Of a stretch of 10,618 bases of DNA, positions 1-6,876 are shown in pieces. Under the pieces are notes generated by a model that saw only the letters and a program-made list of their open reading frames with translations, did not search any database and had not been told where the DNA came from. Source of the stretch: UBA6136 sp964344495 (GTDB lineage: Bacteria; Pseudomonadota; Gammaproteobacteria; Methylococcales; Methylococcaceae); contig CAYFNI010000078.1 in the NCBI GenBank assembly GCA_964344495.1, forward strand, positions 1 through 10,618, read 5' to 3'. Numbering within the stretch: the first letter of the stretch is position 1; every line of letters starts with the position of its first letter. The translations under genes and the position numbers were made by a program.

Positions 1-516
1 GGAGACGCTGAACAGAAAATCGCCGAGATGGGTACCGCATATGGCTGCAACTGGACGATTTTTCGACCGACGCTGGTCTATCACCTCGGTCGGGACAAGA
101 ATGTAACCGTCATCGCTGAATTCTTGCGGAAATTCCGGTTCTTTCCGCTGATCAGAGGTTCTCGCGGGCGGCGCCAGCCGGTTCACGCCGAGGATTTGGC
201 CATGACCTGTATTCGGGCGATCGACAATCCGGCCAGCTTTGGCAAGGCTTACAATCTGTGCGGCGGTGAAACTCTCACCTATCAGGACATGGTCAAGCGA
301 ACTGCGGCGGCGATTGACGTCAAGTGCGTCATGCTGAACATTCCGCTACCTGTGCTCAAGGCGTTTATCCGGCTGATCTCCGTGATTCCGCGCTTCAAAC
401 ACCTCAACCCCGAGATGGCTGCCCGCATCACCTCGGATATGGTCTTTGACAATCAGGCTTCCAAGGCGGATCTCGGCTTCAGTCCAAGGGTGTTTCTGGC
501 AGATCGGAACGAGTGA
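1..516 (+). CDS. NAD-dependent epimerase/dehydratase (extended SDR), C-terminal part only
   Basis: The reading frame is open from base 1, so the start lies outside the window; about 171 residues of the C-terminal half are visible. The segment TIFRPTLVY matches the conserved strand after the catalytic region of extended short-chain dehydrogenases (the usual RPxxVYGPG, here with HLG in place of GPG). QPVHAEDLA is the substrate-domain signature (VHVxDLA), and AYNLCGGETLTYQDMV is the family's 'YNlgGgetlsyrel' stretch. The end, with VFDN...ADLGFSPR, is the usual C-terminus. The NAD-binding Rossmann motif and the YxxxK catalytic pair would lie upstream. Relatives epimerise or dehydrate nucleotide sugars for O-antigen or capsule, but the exact substrate cannot be read here. 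The gene converges on ispH with 22 bp between the stop codons. Confidence 0.85.
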   Translation, partial: GDAEQKIAEMGTAYGCNWTIFRPTLVYHLGRDKNVTVIAEFLRKFRFFPLIRGSRGRRQPVHAEDLAMTCIRAIDNPASFGKAYNLCGGETLTYQDMVKRTAAAIDVKCVMLNIPLPVLKAFIRLISVIPRFKHLNPEMAARITSDMVFDNQASKADLGFSPRVFLADRNE

Positions 517-538
517 AGCCGAGGGGGATTGCGCAGCG

Positions 539-1477
539 TCAGGCTGTTTTGCGCAGTTCCTTGGGCAGTGAGAAGACCACCTTTTCCTCAATGCCCTGGT
601 ACTCGACCGCCGTCGTGGCGCCCCAGTCCTTGAGTTTGGCGATGACCTCTGCGACCAGAACTTCCGGAGCCGAAGCGCCTGCCGTAATGCCGACACATCG
701 GGCATTTTCGATCCATTCCCGCTGCACCTGCTTGGCATCGTCGATCAGATAGGATTGGCAGCCCAGCTTGTCGGCAATTTCACGCAGACGGTTGGAGTTG
801 GAACTGTTTGGCGACCCCACGACCAGGATGACATCGCACTTGTCCGCCAGTTTCTTGACGGCATCCTGACGATTCTGGGTGGCATAGCAGATGTCGTCCT
901 TTTTCGGGCCACAAATCTGCGGAAAGCGCTGCTTCAACGCATCAACCACTGCTTGCGTATCATCAATCGACAACGTGGTCTGGGTGACCCAGGCAAGATT
1001 GGTCGGATCCTTGACGACCAGCCTCGTTACGTCTTCGGGAGATTCGACCAGATAAATCCCGCCGGCCGGGTTGTCGTACTGGCCCATGGTCCCCTCGACT
1101 TCGGGGTGGCCGGCATGACCGATGAAAACGATTTCTCTGCCCTGGCTGGCGTGGTGATGGACCTCGATGTGGACCTTGGTGACCAGCGGGCAGGTCGCGT
1201 CGAAAACCTGCAGCCCGCGTTGTTTGGCTTCCTCCTGGATCGCCTTGGAAACACCGTGGGCGCTGAAGATTACAGTCGAGTTTTCAGGGACCTCGGATAA
1301 CTCTTCCACGAACACGGCCCCGCGGGTGCGGAGTCCATCGACAACATAGCGGTTATGGACCACCTCATGCCGCACGTAGATGGGCGCGCCGAAGACTTCG
1401 ATGGCACGCTCGACAATTTCGATGGCCCGATCGACGCCAGCACAAAAACCACGGGGATTGGAAAGCAGTATATCCAT
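539..1477 (-). CDS. ispH: 4-hydroxy-3-methylbut-2-enyl diphosphate reductase
   Basis: IspH (LytB) is the last enzyme of the MEP pathway. It reductively dehydroxylates HMBPP to IPP and DMAPP in the cytoplasm using a [4Fe-4S] cluster. The protein is 312 aa, the normal length. All three cluster cysteines are present at the same numbers as in E. coli: C12 (in NPRGFCAGVDRA), C96 (DATCPLVTKVH) and C197 (DDICYATQNRQ). Diphosphate- and substrate-site residues H41, H74, H124, E126, T167, the S225-S226-N227 trio and S269 are also in place. The ATG at 1477 is chosen because the family begins with M-x-[IV]-x-L-[AS]-x-P-R-G-F-C. The frame stays open far upstream, but that part is antisense to nothing conserved and lies over the adenosyltransferase gene. 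No strong ribosome binding site is seen. It is the last gene of the minus-strand block, 59 bp after the adenosyltransferase. Confidence 0.97.
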   Translation of the reverse strand: MDILLSNPRGFCAGVDRAIEIVERAIEVFGAPIYVRHEVVHNRYVVDGLRTRGAVFVEELSEVPENSTVIFSAHGVSKAIQEEAKQRGLQVFDATCPLVTKVHIEVHHHASQGREIVFIGHAGHPEVEGTMGQYDNPAGGIYLVESPEDVTRLVVKDPTNLAWVTQTTLSIDDTQAVVDALKQRFPQICGPKKDDICYATQNRQDAVKKLADKCDVILVVGSPNSSNSNRLREIADKLGCQSYLIDDAKQVQREWIENARCVGITAGASAPEVLVAEVIAKLKDWGATTAVEYQGIEEKVVFSLPKELRKTA

Positions 1478-1536
1478 GATGTGTATCGTATCTTGAGTAA
1501 TCCGGTGGGGAATTCTGGCATGAGCCGCCGAGCGAA

Positions 1537-2106
1537 TCAATGCGCCGGGGGCACCGGTAGTGCTCGATCGGCATGCCAGAGTGTCTCCGCGGCGTGACTG
1601 GACTGGCTGATGATACGCGCGGCCACGAACAGCACATCCGCCAGGCGATTGAGGAAGGGCAGGGTGTGTATACCGAGAGCGTGGCTGCGGGCCAGGGTGA
1701 CGGCAACACGCTCGGCCCGGCGGCAGACAGTTCGGGCGACATGGCATTGGGCCGCAGCAGACGGCGGCCCCGGGAGGATGAATTCCTTCAGCGGGGGCAG
1801 TGATGCATTGAAATGGTCCAGCCACGATTCGAGCCAGTTGATGTGTTCACCCTGCACCGATGTCCGTCCCGGAAGGCTGAGGTCACCGCCCAGATCGAAC
1901 AGCAGGTGCTGGATCGCGATCAGGACCTCGCGGAGGTCAGTGGGCAATTCATGGCTCTGCAACAGGCCCAGATGGGCGTTCAATTCATCCAGTTCACCGA
2001 GGAGGTGAATCCGAGGGCTATCCTTGGAGAGGCGGTCACCGTCGGCGAGTCCCGTTTCACCGGCATCGCCCGTGCGGGTGTAGATGCGTGTCAGTCGGTA
2101 AGCCAT
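1537..2106 (-). CDS. PduO-type ATP:cob(I)alamin adenosyltransferase
   Basis: This enzyme transfers the adenosyl group of ATP to cob(I)alamin to make coenzyme B12; it is related to human MMAB and to the N-terminal domain of Salmonella PduO. The 189-aa length is normal. The N-terminal nucleotide loop reads TRTGDAGETGLADG (residues 10-23), followed by K28 and LGELDELNAHLGL (37-49). The helix with TVCRRAER (126-133) holds the conserved arginines and glutamate that contact ATP, and FLNRLADVLFVAAR (151-164) is the C-terminal signature. The ATG at 2106 lies only 3 bp after the stop of the RraA-like gene and has no Shine-Dalgarno sequence of its own, so translational coupling is likely. No B12-dependent enzyme or other cobalamin gene is in the window, so its client is unknown. 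In many proteobacteria this gene sits near ispH or other housekeeping genes rather than in a B12 cluster (from memory). Confidence 0.93.
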   Translation of the reverse strand: MAYRLTRIYTRTGDAGETGLADGDRLSKDSPRIHLLGELDELNAHLGLLQSHELPTDLREVLIAIQHLLFDLGGDLSLPGRTSVQGEHINWLESWLDHFNASLPPLKEFILPGPPSAAAQCHVARTVCRRAERVAVTLARSHALGIHTLPFLNRLADVLFVAARIISQSSHAAETLWHADRALPVPPAH

Positions 2107-2109
2107 GGC

Positions 2110-2595
2110 TCAGATCAGCGGCGTGTCGGCCACAACCATGCCATCTTCGTCGGCGTAAAGATGAAAGCCGGTGCGGAAATTGATTCCGGCAAAGCTGATC
2201 AGTTTGTCCCGGTCACCGGTGCCTTTCTTGTGACTCTTGAGCGGGTGGGTATGGAGTGCCCTGAGCCCGATCGGCAGGGCGTTGATTTCCACCGAGTCGC
2301 GGATGCAGCCATAGACGACGATACCCGCCCAGCCGTTGTCGCACGCCAGCCGGGTGAGGTTGCCACCCAGCAAGGCGCAGCGATGCGAGCCGCCCCCATC
2401 GATCACCAGAACGCCGCCGGCCACCTTTTCCTCCAGCGTCTGGCGGATGAGGACGTTGTCCTCGAAGACCTTCAGCGTGGTGATAGGTCCTGAAAACCGC
2501 TTGTGACTGCCGAAAGATGTGAAGATCGGTTCTGCAATCTGCAGATGTTGGCTGTCACTCAGGCGGTCACAGAGGTCGGGCGTCGTGAAGGTCAT
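2110..2595 (-). CDS. rraA: RraA-like protein with intact HMG aldolase/oxaloacetate decarboxylase motif
   Basis: A 161-aa cytoplasmic protein matching the RraA family from end to end (start TPDLCD, then FEDN, VLVIDGGGS, GIVVYGCIRD, end HLYADEDGMVV). RraA of E. coli binds the RNase E scaffold and inhibits RNA cleavage. The same fold also forms class II pyruvate aldolases acting on 4-hydroxy-4-methyl-2-oxoglutarate and decarboxylating oxaloacetate. The metal-site motif described for catalytic members, G-x20-R-D-x2-E/D, is complete here: G78, R99, D100, E103. E. coli RraA lacks it and is inactive as a lyase. The protein may therefore be an enzyme, a regulator or both. The ATG at 2595 is supported by AGGAG at 2607-2603, 7 nt away. 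It is followed 3 bp later by the adenosyltransferase gene. The symbol reflects the family, not proven RNase E binding. Confidence 0.9.
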   Translation of the reverse strand: MTFTTPDLCDRLSDSQHLQIAEPIFTSFGSHKRFSGPITTLKVFEDNVLIRQTLEEKVAGGVLVIDGGGSHRCALLGGNLTRLACDNGWAGIVVYGCIRDSVEINALPIGLRALHTHPLKSHKKGTGDRDKLISFAGINFRTGFHLYADEDGMVVADTPLI

Positions 2596-2602
2596 GCAAG
2601 TT

Positions 2603-2607
2603 CTCCT
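2603..2607 (-). promoter_or_regulatory. Shine-Dalgarno of the RraA-like gene
   Basis: The minus strand reads AGGAG with 7 nt to the ATG ending at 2595. It is the only strong ribosome binding site in the minus-strand block: neither the adenosyltransferase nor ispH has one, which suggests that translation of the adenosyltransferase depends on ribosomes leaving this gene. Confidence 0.7.
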
Positions 2608-2661
2608 GTTGGCAGGGCCATGGATGGGGCAGCCGTTCCGACACGGTAACCTTTGAGAGGT

Positions 2662-4008
2662 TCACAGGTATCGGGCCAGGAGACCCTTGTCGACCGCCCC
2701 GGCTGGGAGCGGGACGCGAACTTGCCAGCCGCTGCCGGGTGCTTCAGCAAGCGGCTGGCCCTGGGTGTCGACCATGCGTTCCAGCACGATATCCTGGTTG
2801 CCTTGCGGCAGGATCAGTTCCAGCCGGTCGCCGACGGCAAATTTGTTCTTGACGAGCACCTCGGCATCACCGGTCTCGGGGTGAAGACCGGTAATTTCGC
2901 CAACGAACTGTTGTTGGTGGCTGGTCGAGTGCCCCTGCAGATAATTCTGATAGTCCTCGGTGTGATGACGCTGGTAGAAGCCGTCGGTATAGCCACGCTG
3001 GGCCAGATTTTCGAGCTTGCCCAGCAGGCTGGGATCAAACGGGCGTCCGGCCACGGCATCGTCGATCGCCTGCCGGTACAACTGCGCGGTGCGGGCTACG
3101 TAGTAGAAGGATTTGGTCCGTCCCTCGATCTTGAGGCTATCGACGCCGATGGCCACCAGCCGCTGGACGTGTTCGATGGCTCGCAGGTCTTTTGAATTCA
3201 TGATGTAGGTGCCGTGCTCATCCTCCAGGACAGGCATCAGTTCACCGGGACGGTTTTCTTCTTCCAGAAAATAGACTTCATCTGCCAGCGGATGCCGGGC
3301 CTGATCGCCGCAATCGGTCAAGGCGCCATTCAGGTCGTTGAGGTTCAGACGCAGCTGACCGGGTACAAAGTCGCCTTCCGCATTTTCTGAGGCCGACTGG
3401 ACATCGTATTTCCAGCGGCAGGCGTTGGTACAGGTGCCCTGGTTGGGGTCGCGATGGTTGAAGTAACCCGACAGCAGGCAGCGCCCGGAATAAGCGATGC
3501 AGAGGGCGCCGTGGACGAAAACCTCCAGTTCCATGTCCGGGCAGGCCTGGCGAATTTCAGCAATTTCCTCCAGCGACAGCTCCCGCGACAGAATGATCCG
3601 GCTGATGCCCATGCGCTGCCAGAAGCGCACCGCTGCGTAATTGACCGTGTTGGCCTGAACCGAGAGGTGGATCGGCATCTCCGGCCAGGCCTCGCGGGCC
3701 ATCAGGATCAGTCCGGGATCGGCCATGATCAGCGCGTCCGGACGCATCGCGACAATCGGTGTCAAATCACGGATGAAGGTGTTGATCTTGCGGTTGTGCG
3801 GTAATACGTTGGTGGCCAGAAAGAACGCCTTGCCCTGCCGATGCGCTTCGGCGATGCCGAGGCCGAGATTCTGTTCAAGAAAATCGTTATTCCGCACCCG
3901 CAGGCTGTAGCGCGGCAGGCCGGCATACACCGCATCGGCGCCATAGGCGAAAGCGTAGCGCATGTTCTTGAGGGTGCCGGCGGGGGAGAGCAGTTCCGGG
4001 GTGTTCAT
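2662..4008 (-). CDS. trhP: tRNA U34 hydroxylation protein TrhP (YegQ, peptidase U32 family)
   Basis: TrhP, formerly YegQ, is needed with prephenate for 5-hydroxylation of uridine 34 in tRNA, the first step toward cmo5U/mcmo5U wobble bases; it carries a [4Fe-4S] cluster. From the chosen ATG the protein is 448 aa and follows the E. coli protein from its first residues (PELLSPAGTLKNMRYAFAYG) almost to the end. The U32 signature HGALCIAYSGRCLLSG is at residues 166-181, and the four expected cluster cysteines are C170, C177, C193 and C197. EDEHGTYIMNSKDLRAI and SLKIEGRTKSFYY are further conserved blocks. It lacks the short tail that follows in E. coli. ATG codons at 4008 and 4014 are both possible; 4008 matches the E. 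coli start best. Neither has a Shine-Dalgarno sequence. A GTG at 4077 would add 23 unconserved residues. The stop is 66 bp before the RraA-like gene. Confidence 0.95.
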   Translation of the reverse strand: MNTPELLSPAGTLKNMRYAFAYGADAVYAGLPRYSLRVRNNDFLEQNLGLGIAEAHRQGKAFFLATNVLPHNRKINTFIRDLTPIVAMRPDALIMADPGLILMAREAWPEMPIHLSVQANTVNYAAVRFWQRMGISRIILSRELSLEEIAEIRQACPDMELEVFVHGALCIAYSGRCLLSGYFNHRDPNQGTCTNACRWKYDVQSASENAEGDFVPGQLRLNLNDLNGALTDCGDQARHPLADEVYFLEEENRPGELMPVLEDEHGTYIMNSKDLRAIEHVQRLVAIGVDSLKIEGRTKSFYYVARTAQLYRQAIDDAVAGRPFDPSLLGKLENLAQRGYTDGFYQRHHTEDYQNYLQGHSTSHQQQFVGEITGLHPETGDAEVLVKNKFAVGDRLELILPQGNQDIVLERMVDTQGQPLAEAPGSGWQVRVPLPAGAVDKGLLARYL

Positions 4009-4085
4009 GGGCATGAGAGACGGATGATAGAATCGCGTCGATTTTACCTTAAGTTGACTCTGACGCTCAGGAATCACCCGCCATC
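4009..4085. promoter_or_regulatory. Divergent intergenic region between trhP and cysM
   Basis: These 77 bp must hold the promoters of both the trhP block (leftward) and the cysM group (rightward). The middle (about 4033-4055) is AT-richer than the surroundings. TTGACT at 4054-4059 (+) resembles a -35 box, but no -10 follows at the right distance before the cysM start. On the minus strand, TAAAAT and TATCAT are possible -10 boxes without a good -35. No operator palindrome or riboswitch fold was recognised. Its role is inferred from gene orientation alone. Confidence 0.4.
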
Positions 4086-4988
4086 ATGGAGACCGGCCCG
4101 TCTTTCAAGACCCTCAAGCAGTGTGTCGGCAATACGCCACTGGTTCGATTGCAGCGTTTGCCGGGGGCGCGTCGCAATACCCTGCTGGCCAAGCTTGAGG
4201 GGAACAACCCCGCCGGTTCGGTCAAGGATCGTCCGGCGCTCAAGATGATCGAGTGCGCCGAGCGGCGCGGCGAGATCCGGCCCGGCGACCGTTTGATCGA
4301 AGCCACCAGCGGCAATACGGGCATCGCGCTGGCCATGGCAGCGGCCGTCATGGGCTATCGCATGACACTGATCATGCCTGCCAACATGAGTGCCGAGCGC
4401 CGCGCCTCCATGAAGGCCTATGGTGCCGAGATCATTCTCACGCCGGCGGAAGGCAGCATGGAAGCCGCCATCGATCTGGCGCGGGCGATGGAGGCGCGCG
4501 GCGAAGGGCGCATCCTCGACCAGTTTGCCAATCCCGACAATCCGCTGGCGCACTACGAGGGGACCGGGCCGGAAATCTGGCGCGATACCCAAGGTCGAGT
4601 GACCCATTTCGTCAGTTCGATGGGTACGACCGGCACCATCATGGGCACTTCGCGATTCCTCAAGGAGCAGAATCCGAACATCCAGATCATCGGCGTGCAG
4701 CCCGAGGGTCAGTCCAAGATCCCGGGCATAAGGCGCTGGCCCGCGGCGTACCTGCCCAAGATTTGCGATTTCAGCCGAATTGATCACCTTCTGGAGATTG
4801 ACCAGACCACCGCCGAGGAGACTACTCGGCAACTGGCGATACAGGAGGGGCTGTTTGCCGGCATTTCCTCCGGCGGGGCGGTCGCGGCCGCCTTACGGTT
4901 GTCGGCCACCGTCGAGGACGCTGTCATCGTCGTGATCATCTGCGACCGGGGCGACCGGTATCTTTCCACCGGCGTTTTTCCGGACTGA
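4086..4988 (+). CDS. cysM: cysteine synthase B (O-acetylserine/thiosulfate sulfhydrylase)
   Basis: A PLP enzyme that makes cysteine from O-acetylserine with sulfide or, typically for CysM, S-sulfocysteine with thiosulfate. The protein is 300 aa. The PLP lysine is K47 in NNPAGSVKDRPA, the substrate loop is TSGNTG (73-78), and the phosphate-binding loop is GTTGT (180-184). CysM rather than CysK is indicated by KIPGIRRWP (211-219) and by the C-terminal CDRGDRYLSTGVF (286-298); CysK has different residues at both places. The ATG at 4086 matches the usual start (about 12 residues before VGNTPLVRL). AGGA at 4069-4072 is a rather distant ribosome site, 13 nt away. It is the first gene of the plus-strand group, 9 bp before rlmD. 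In Pseudomonas aeruginosa the same pair is followed by relA, which is not the case here. Confidence 0.96.
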   Translation: METGPSFKTLKQCVGNTPLVRLQRLPGARRNTLLAKLEGNNPAGSVKDRPALKMIECAERRGEIRPGDRLIEATSGNTGIALAMAAAVMGYRMTLIMPANMSAERRASMKAYGAEIILTPAEGSMEAAIDLARAMEARGEGRILDQFANPDNPLAHYEGTGPEIWRDTQGRVTHFVSSMGTTGTIMGTSRFLKEQNPNIQIIGVQPEGQSKIPGIRRWPAAYLPKICDFSRIDHLLEIDQTTAEETTRQLAIQEGLFAGISSGGAVAAALRLSATVEDAVIVVIICDRGDRYLSTGVFPD

Positions 4989-4997
4989 ATCCGCAAT

Positions 4998-6329
4998 ATG
5001 GCTTTCAAACGCAAGAAAAAGCAGCTACCCGTCGATCCGGTCCGGGTCACCATCGAGGGCCTGACCCACGACGGCCGGGGCATCGGCCGGATCGACGGCA
5101 GCCCGGTCTTCATCGACGGTGCGTTGCCGGGAGAAGAGGTCAATTTCATCTACACCGACCGGCGACGGGACTACGCCGAAGGCAAGGTCGACAGCGTGCT
5201 CGTGCAGGCCCCGGAACGGGTTTCGCCCCGGTGTCCGAGTTTCGGCATCTGCGGTGGATGCAGCTTCCAGCATGTGGACGATCAGGCTCAGATTCGCTTC
5301 AAGCAGGCGCAGTTGCTGGAACAGTTCCAGCGCGTTGCCAAACTCACCGATGTGCCGCTGTTTGAACCGCTCACCGGGCCGCATTGGGGCTACCGCCACA
5401 AGGCGCGATTGGGGGTGAAGCACGTGGCCAAGAAGGGCCGGGTGCTGGTTGGCTTTCGTGAACGTGCCAGCAGCTTCATCACCGATCTGGGGTCGTGCCC
5501 GGTGTTGCACCCGAAGGTCGGTGAACATCTGCGCGATCTGGGGGATCTGATCGCCCAGCTGAGCGTTGCCGCACGCCTGCCACAAATCGAGGTGGCCGTT
5601 GGCGATGAACGGGCGGCGTTGGTGCTACGGATTCTGGAGGACCTTACGGAGGCGGATCGGCAGCTGCTTGAGGCATTTGCCCAGCGCTTCGGGTTCGAAA
5701 TCCACACGCAGCGGCATGGGCCGGACTCGATCACGCCGTTGTATCCGCCCGAGCCTGAATTGCTGAGCTATGCGTTGCCCTCCGAGGGCGTCCAGTTTCG
5801 CTTTGAGCCAACCGATTTCACGCAGGTCAACATCGACATCAACCGTCGCATGGTCAGCCGGGTCATGGCGCTGCTGGATCCTCAGCCGGGCGAGCGCATC
5901 CTCGATCTGTTTTGTGGCATTGGTAATTTCACCCTGCCGCTGGCGACGCGGGCCGGTAGCGTTGTTGGGGTCGAAGGCAGTCGGGAGGCCATTGCCCGGG
6001 CGCGGAGCAATGCAGCCCTGAACGGTCTGGAGCAGATCGAATGGCACGTCGCCGACCTTACTCAGCCTCTGGCCGGCCAACCCTGGGCTGAGGGCCGCTA
6101 TGACAAGGTCCTGCTGGATCCCTCCCGGGCGGGCGCTGAGGAGGTGCTTGCCGGCATCCCCCAGTGGGCACCCAGCCGGATTGTGTATGTGTCCTGCAAT
6201 CCCTCGACGCTGGCCCGCGATGCCGGCCTGCTGGTCCATCAACATGGCTATCGGCTGGTTCGGGCCGGTGTCATGGACATGTTTCCGCAGACTGCGCATG
6301 TCGAATCCATCGCCCTGTTTGAACAATGA
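4998..6329 (+). CDS. rlmD: 23S rRNA (uracil-1939-C5)-methyltransferase
   Basis: RlmD (RumA) methylates U1939 of 23S rRNA with SAM. The 443-aa protein has the full family layout: a basic N-terminus (KRKKK), a TRAM RNA-binding domain (about residues 11-70), a [4Fe-4S] site with C79, C85, C88 and C167 (spacing C-x5-C-x2-C then GSCPV), and a Rossmann methyltransferase domain. In the latter, LDLFCGIGNFTLPLA (302-316) binds SAM, DPSRAG (374-379) is motif IV, C400 in SCNPSTLARD is the catalytic nucleophile, and E436 in HVESIAL is the expected base. The intact Fe-S site and the C-terminal sequence favour RlmD over the RlmC and TrmA paralogues, which is less certain than the family itself. No Shine-Dalgarno precedes the ATG, which lies 9 bp after cysM, so coupling is likely. 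Its stop overlaps the next start in ATGA. Confidence 0.95.
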   Translation: MAFKRKKKQLPVDPVRVTIEGLTHDGRGIGRIDGSPVFIDGALPGEEVNFIYTDRRRDYAEGKVDSVLVQAPERVSPRCPSFGICGGCSFQHVDDQAQIRFKQAQLLEQFQRVAKLTDVPLFEPLTGPHWGYRHKARLGVKHVAKKGRVLVGFRERASSFITDLGSCPVLHPKVGEHLRDLGDLIAQLSVAARLPQIEVAVGDERAALVLRILEDLTEADRQLLEAFAQRFGFEIHTQRHGPDSITPLYPPEPELLSYALPSEGVQFRFEPTDFTQVNIDINRRMVSRVMALLDPQPGERILDLFCGIGNFTLPLATRAGSVVGVEGSREAIARARSNAALNGLEQIEWHVADLTQPLAGQPWAEGRYDKVLLDPSRAGAEEVLAGIPQWAPSRIVYVSCNPSTLARDAGLLVHQHGYRLVRAGVMDMFPQTAHVESIALFEQ

Positions 6330-6838
6330 CGTACCGACGGGTTGCTGATTGGGAGGCTGCGCCCTACCTGCATGTCAGTCTGGCGCGGCAGCTGCTGGAA
6401 TGGCGCGACGGCCCGGCGGTGATTGATCACTGGCCGGTCTCGACGGCAAAAAACGGACCCGGCGAGTTGCGCGGCAGCGAGTGCACGCCGCGGGGCTGGC
6501 ACCGGATTCGCGCCCGCATCGGCGCCGGGCTGCCCGCCGGTACGGTGTTCCGCGGCCGGCGGCCGACCGGGGAGATCTATGATCAAGCGCTGGAAGCCCG
6601 CTATCCGGGCCGTGACTGGATTCTGACCCGCATCCTTTGGCTCGGCGGGCTGGAGCCAGGCTTCAATCGCTATGGCGCCGTCGATACGACCTGGCGCTAT
6701 GTCTACCTGCACGGCAGCCCGGACCATGGCGTCACTGGCATACCGGCTTCGCATGGCTGTATCCGCATGACAAGCGCGGATATCCTGAACCTGTTCGATC
6801 GGGTCCGGACCGGCATGCGGGTGTACATTGAGGCCTGA
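6326..6838 (+). CDS. YkuD-domain protein without signal peptide, probable cytosolic L,D-carboxypeptidase (ElsL-like)
   Basis: The 170-aa protein is little more than one YkuD (L,D-transpeptidase) catalytic domain. The active-site block spans residues 129-148: H129-G130, then G138, P140, and S142-H143-G144-C145-x-R147-M, with C145 the nucleophile. STAKNG (39-44) and TPRGWHRI (54-61) are the usual strands before it. There is no signal peptide, membrane segment, LysM or other wall-binding domain; the N-terminus (MTYRRVADWEAAPYLHVSL) is plainly cytosolic. Exported L,D-transpeptidases nearly always have a signal. Signal-less single-domain YkuD proteins such as ElsL of Acinetobacter baumannii act in the cytosol as L,D-carboxypeptidases, trimming recycled muropeptide tetrapeptides. 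That is my preferred role, by inference. The start overlaps the rlmD stop by 4 bp (ATGA), so translation is likely coupled. The family assignment is firm; the reaction is not. Confidence 0.88.
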   Translation: MTYRRVADWEAAPYLHVSLARQLLEWRDGPAVIDHWPVSTAKNGPGELRGSECTPRGWHRIRARIGAGLPAGTVFRGRRPTGEIYDQALEARYPGRDWILTRILWLGGLEPGFNRYGAVDTTWRYVYLHGSPDHGVTGIPASHGCIRMTSADILNLFDRVRTGMRVYIEA

Positions 6839-6864
6839 GTCATTTCTGACCTGCTATTCATGAT

Positions 6865-6868
6865 GGAG
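6865..6868 (+). promoter_or_regulatory. Shine-Dalgarno selecting the GTG start of the MFS gene
   Basis: GGAG with an 8-nt spacer to the GTG at 6877. It decides for this start over the ATG at 6907, which has no comparable site. Confidence 0.65.
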
Positions 6869-6876
6869 ATTGATTT

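Noticed and set aside
530..555. Two TGCGCA copies between the convergent epimerase and ispH genes, able to form a 6-bp hairpin as a shared terminator
   Set aside because: The stem is short, the loop is 14 nt, no T-run follows on either strand, and most of the repeat lies in the ispH coding end.
1478..1825. N-terminal extension of ispH in the same open frame up to 1825
   Set aside because: It overlaps the adenosyltransferase gene on the same strand in another frame, is Pro/Arg/Cys-rich, and the family starts exactly at the ATG ending at 1477.
4074..4832. A 252-aa minus-strand ORF opposite cysM
   Set aside because: It shows no family motif, and the plus strand carries every CysM signature.
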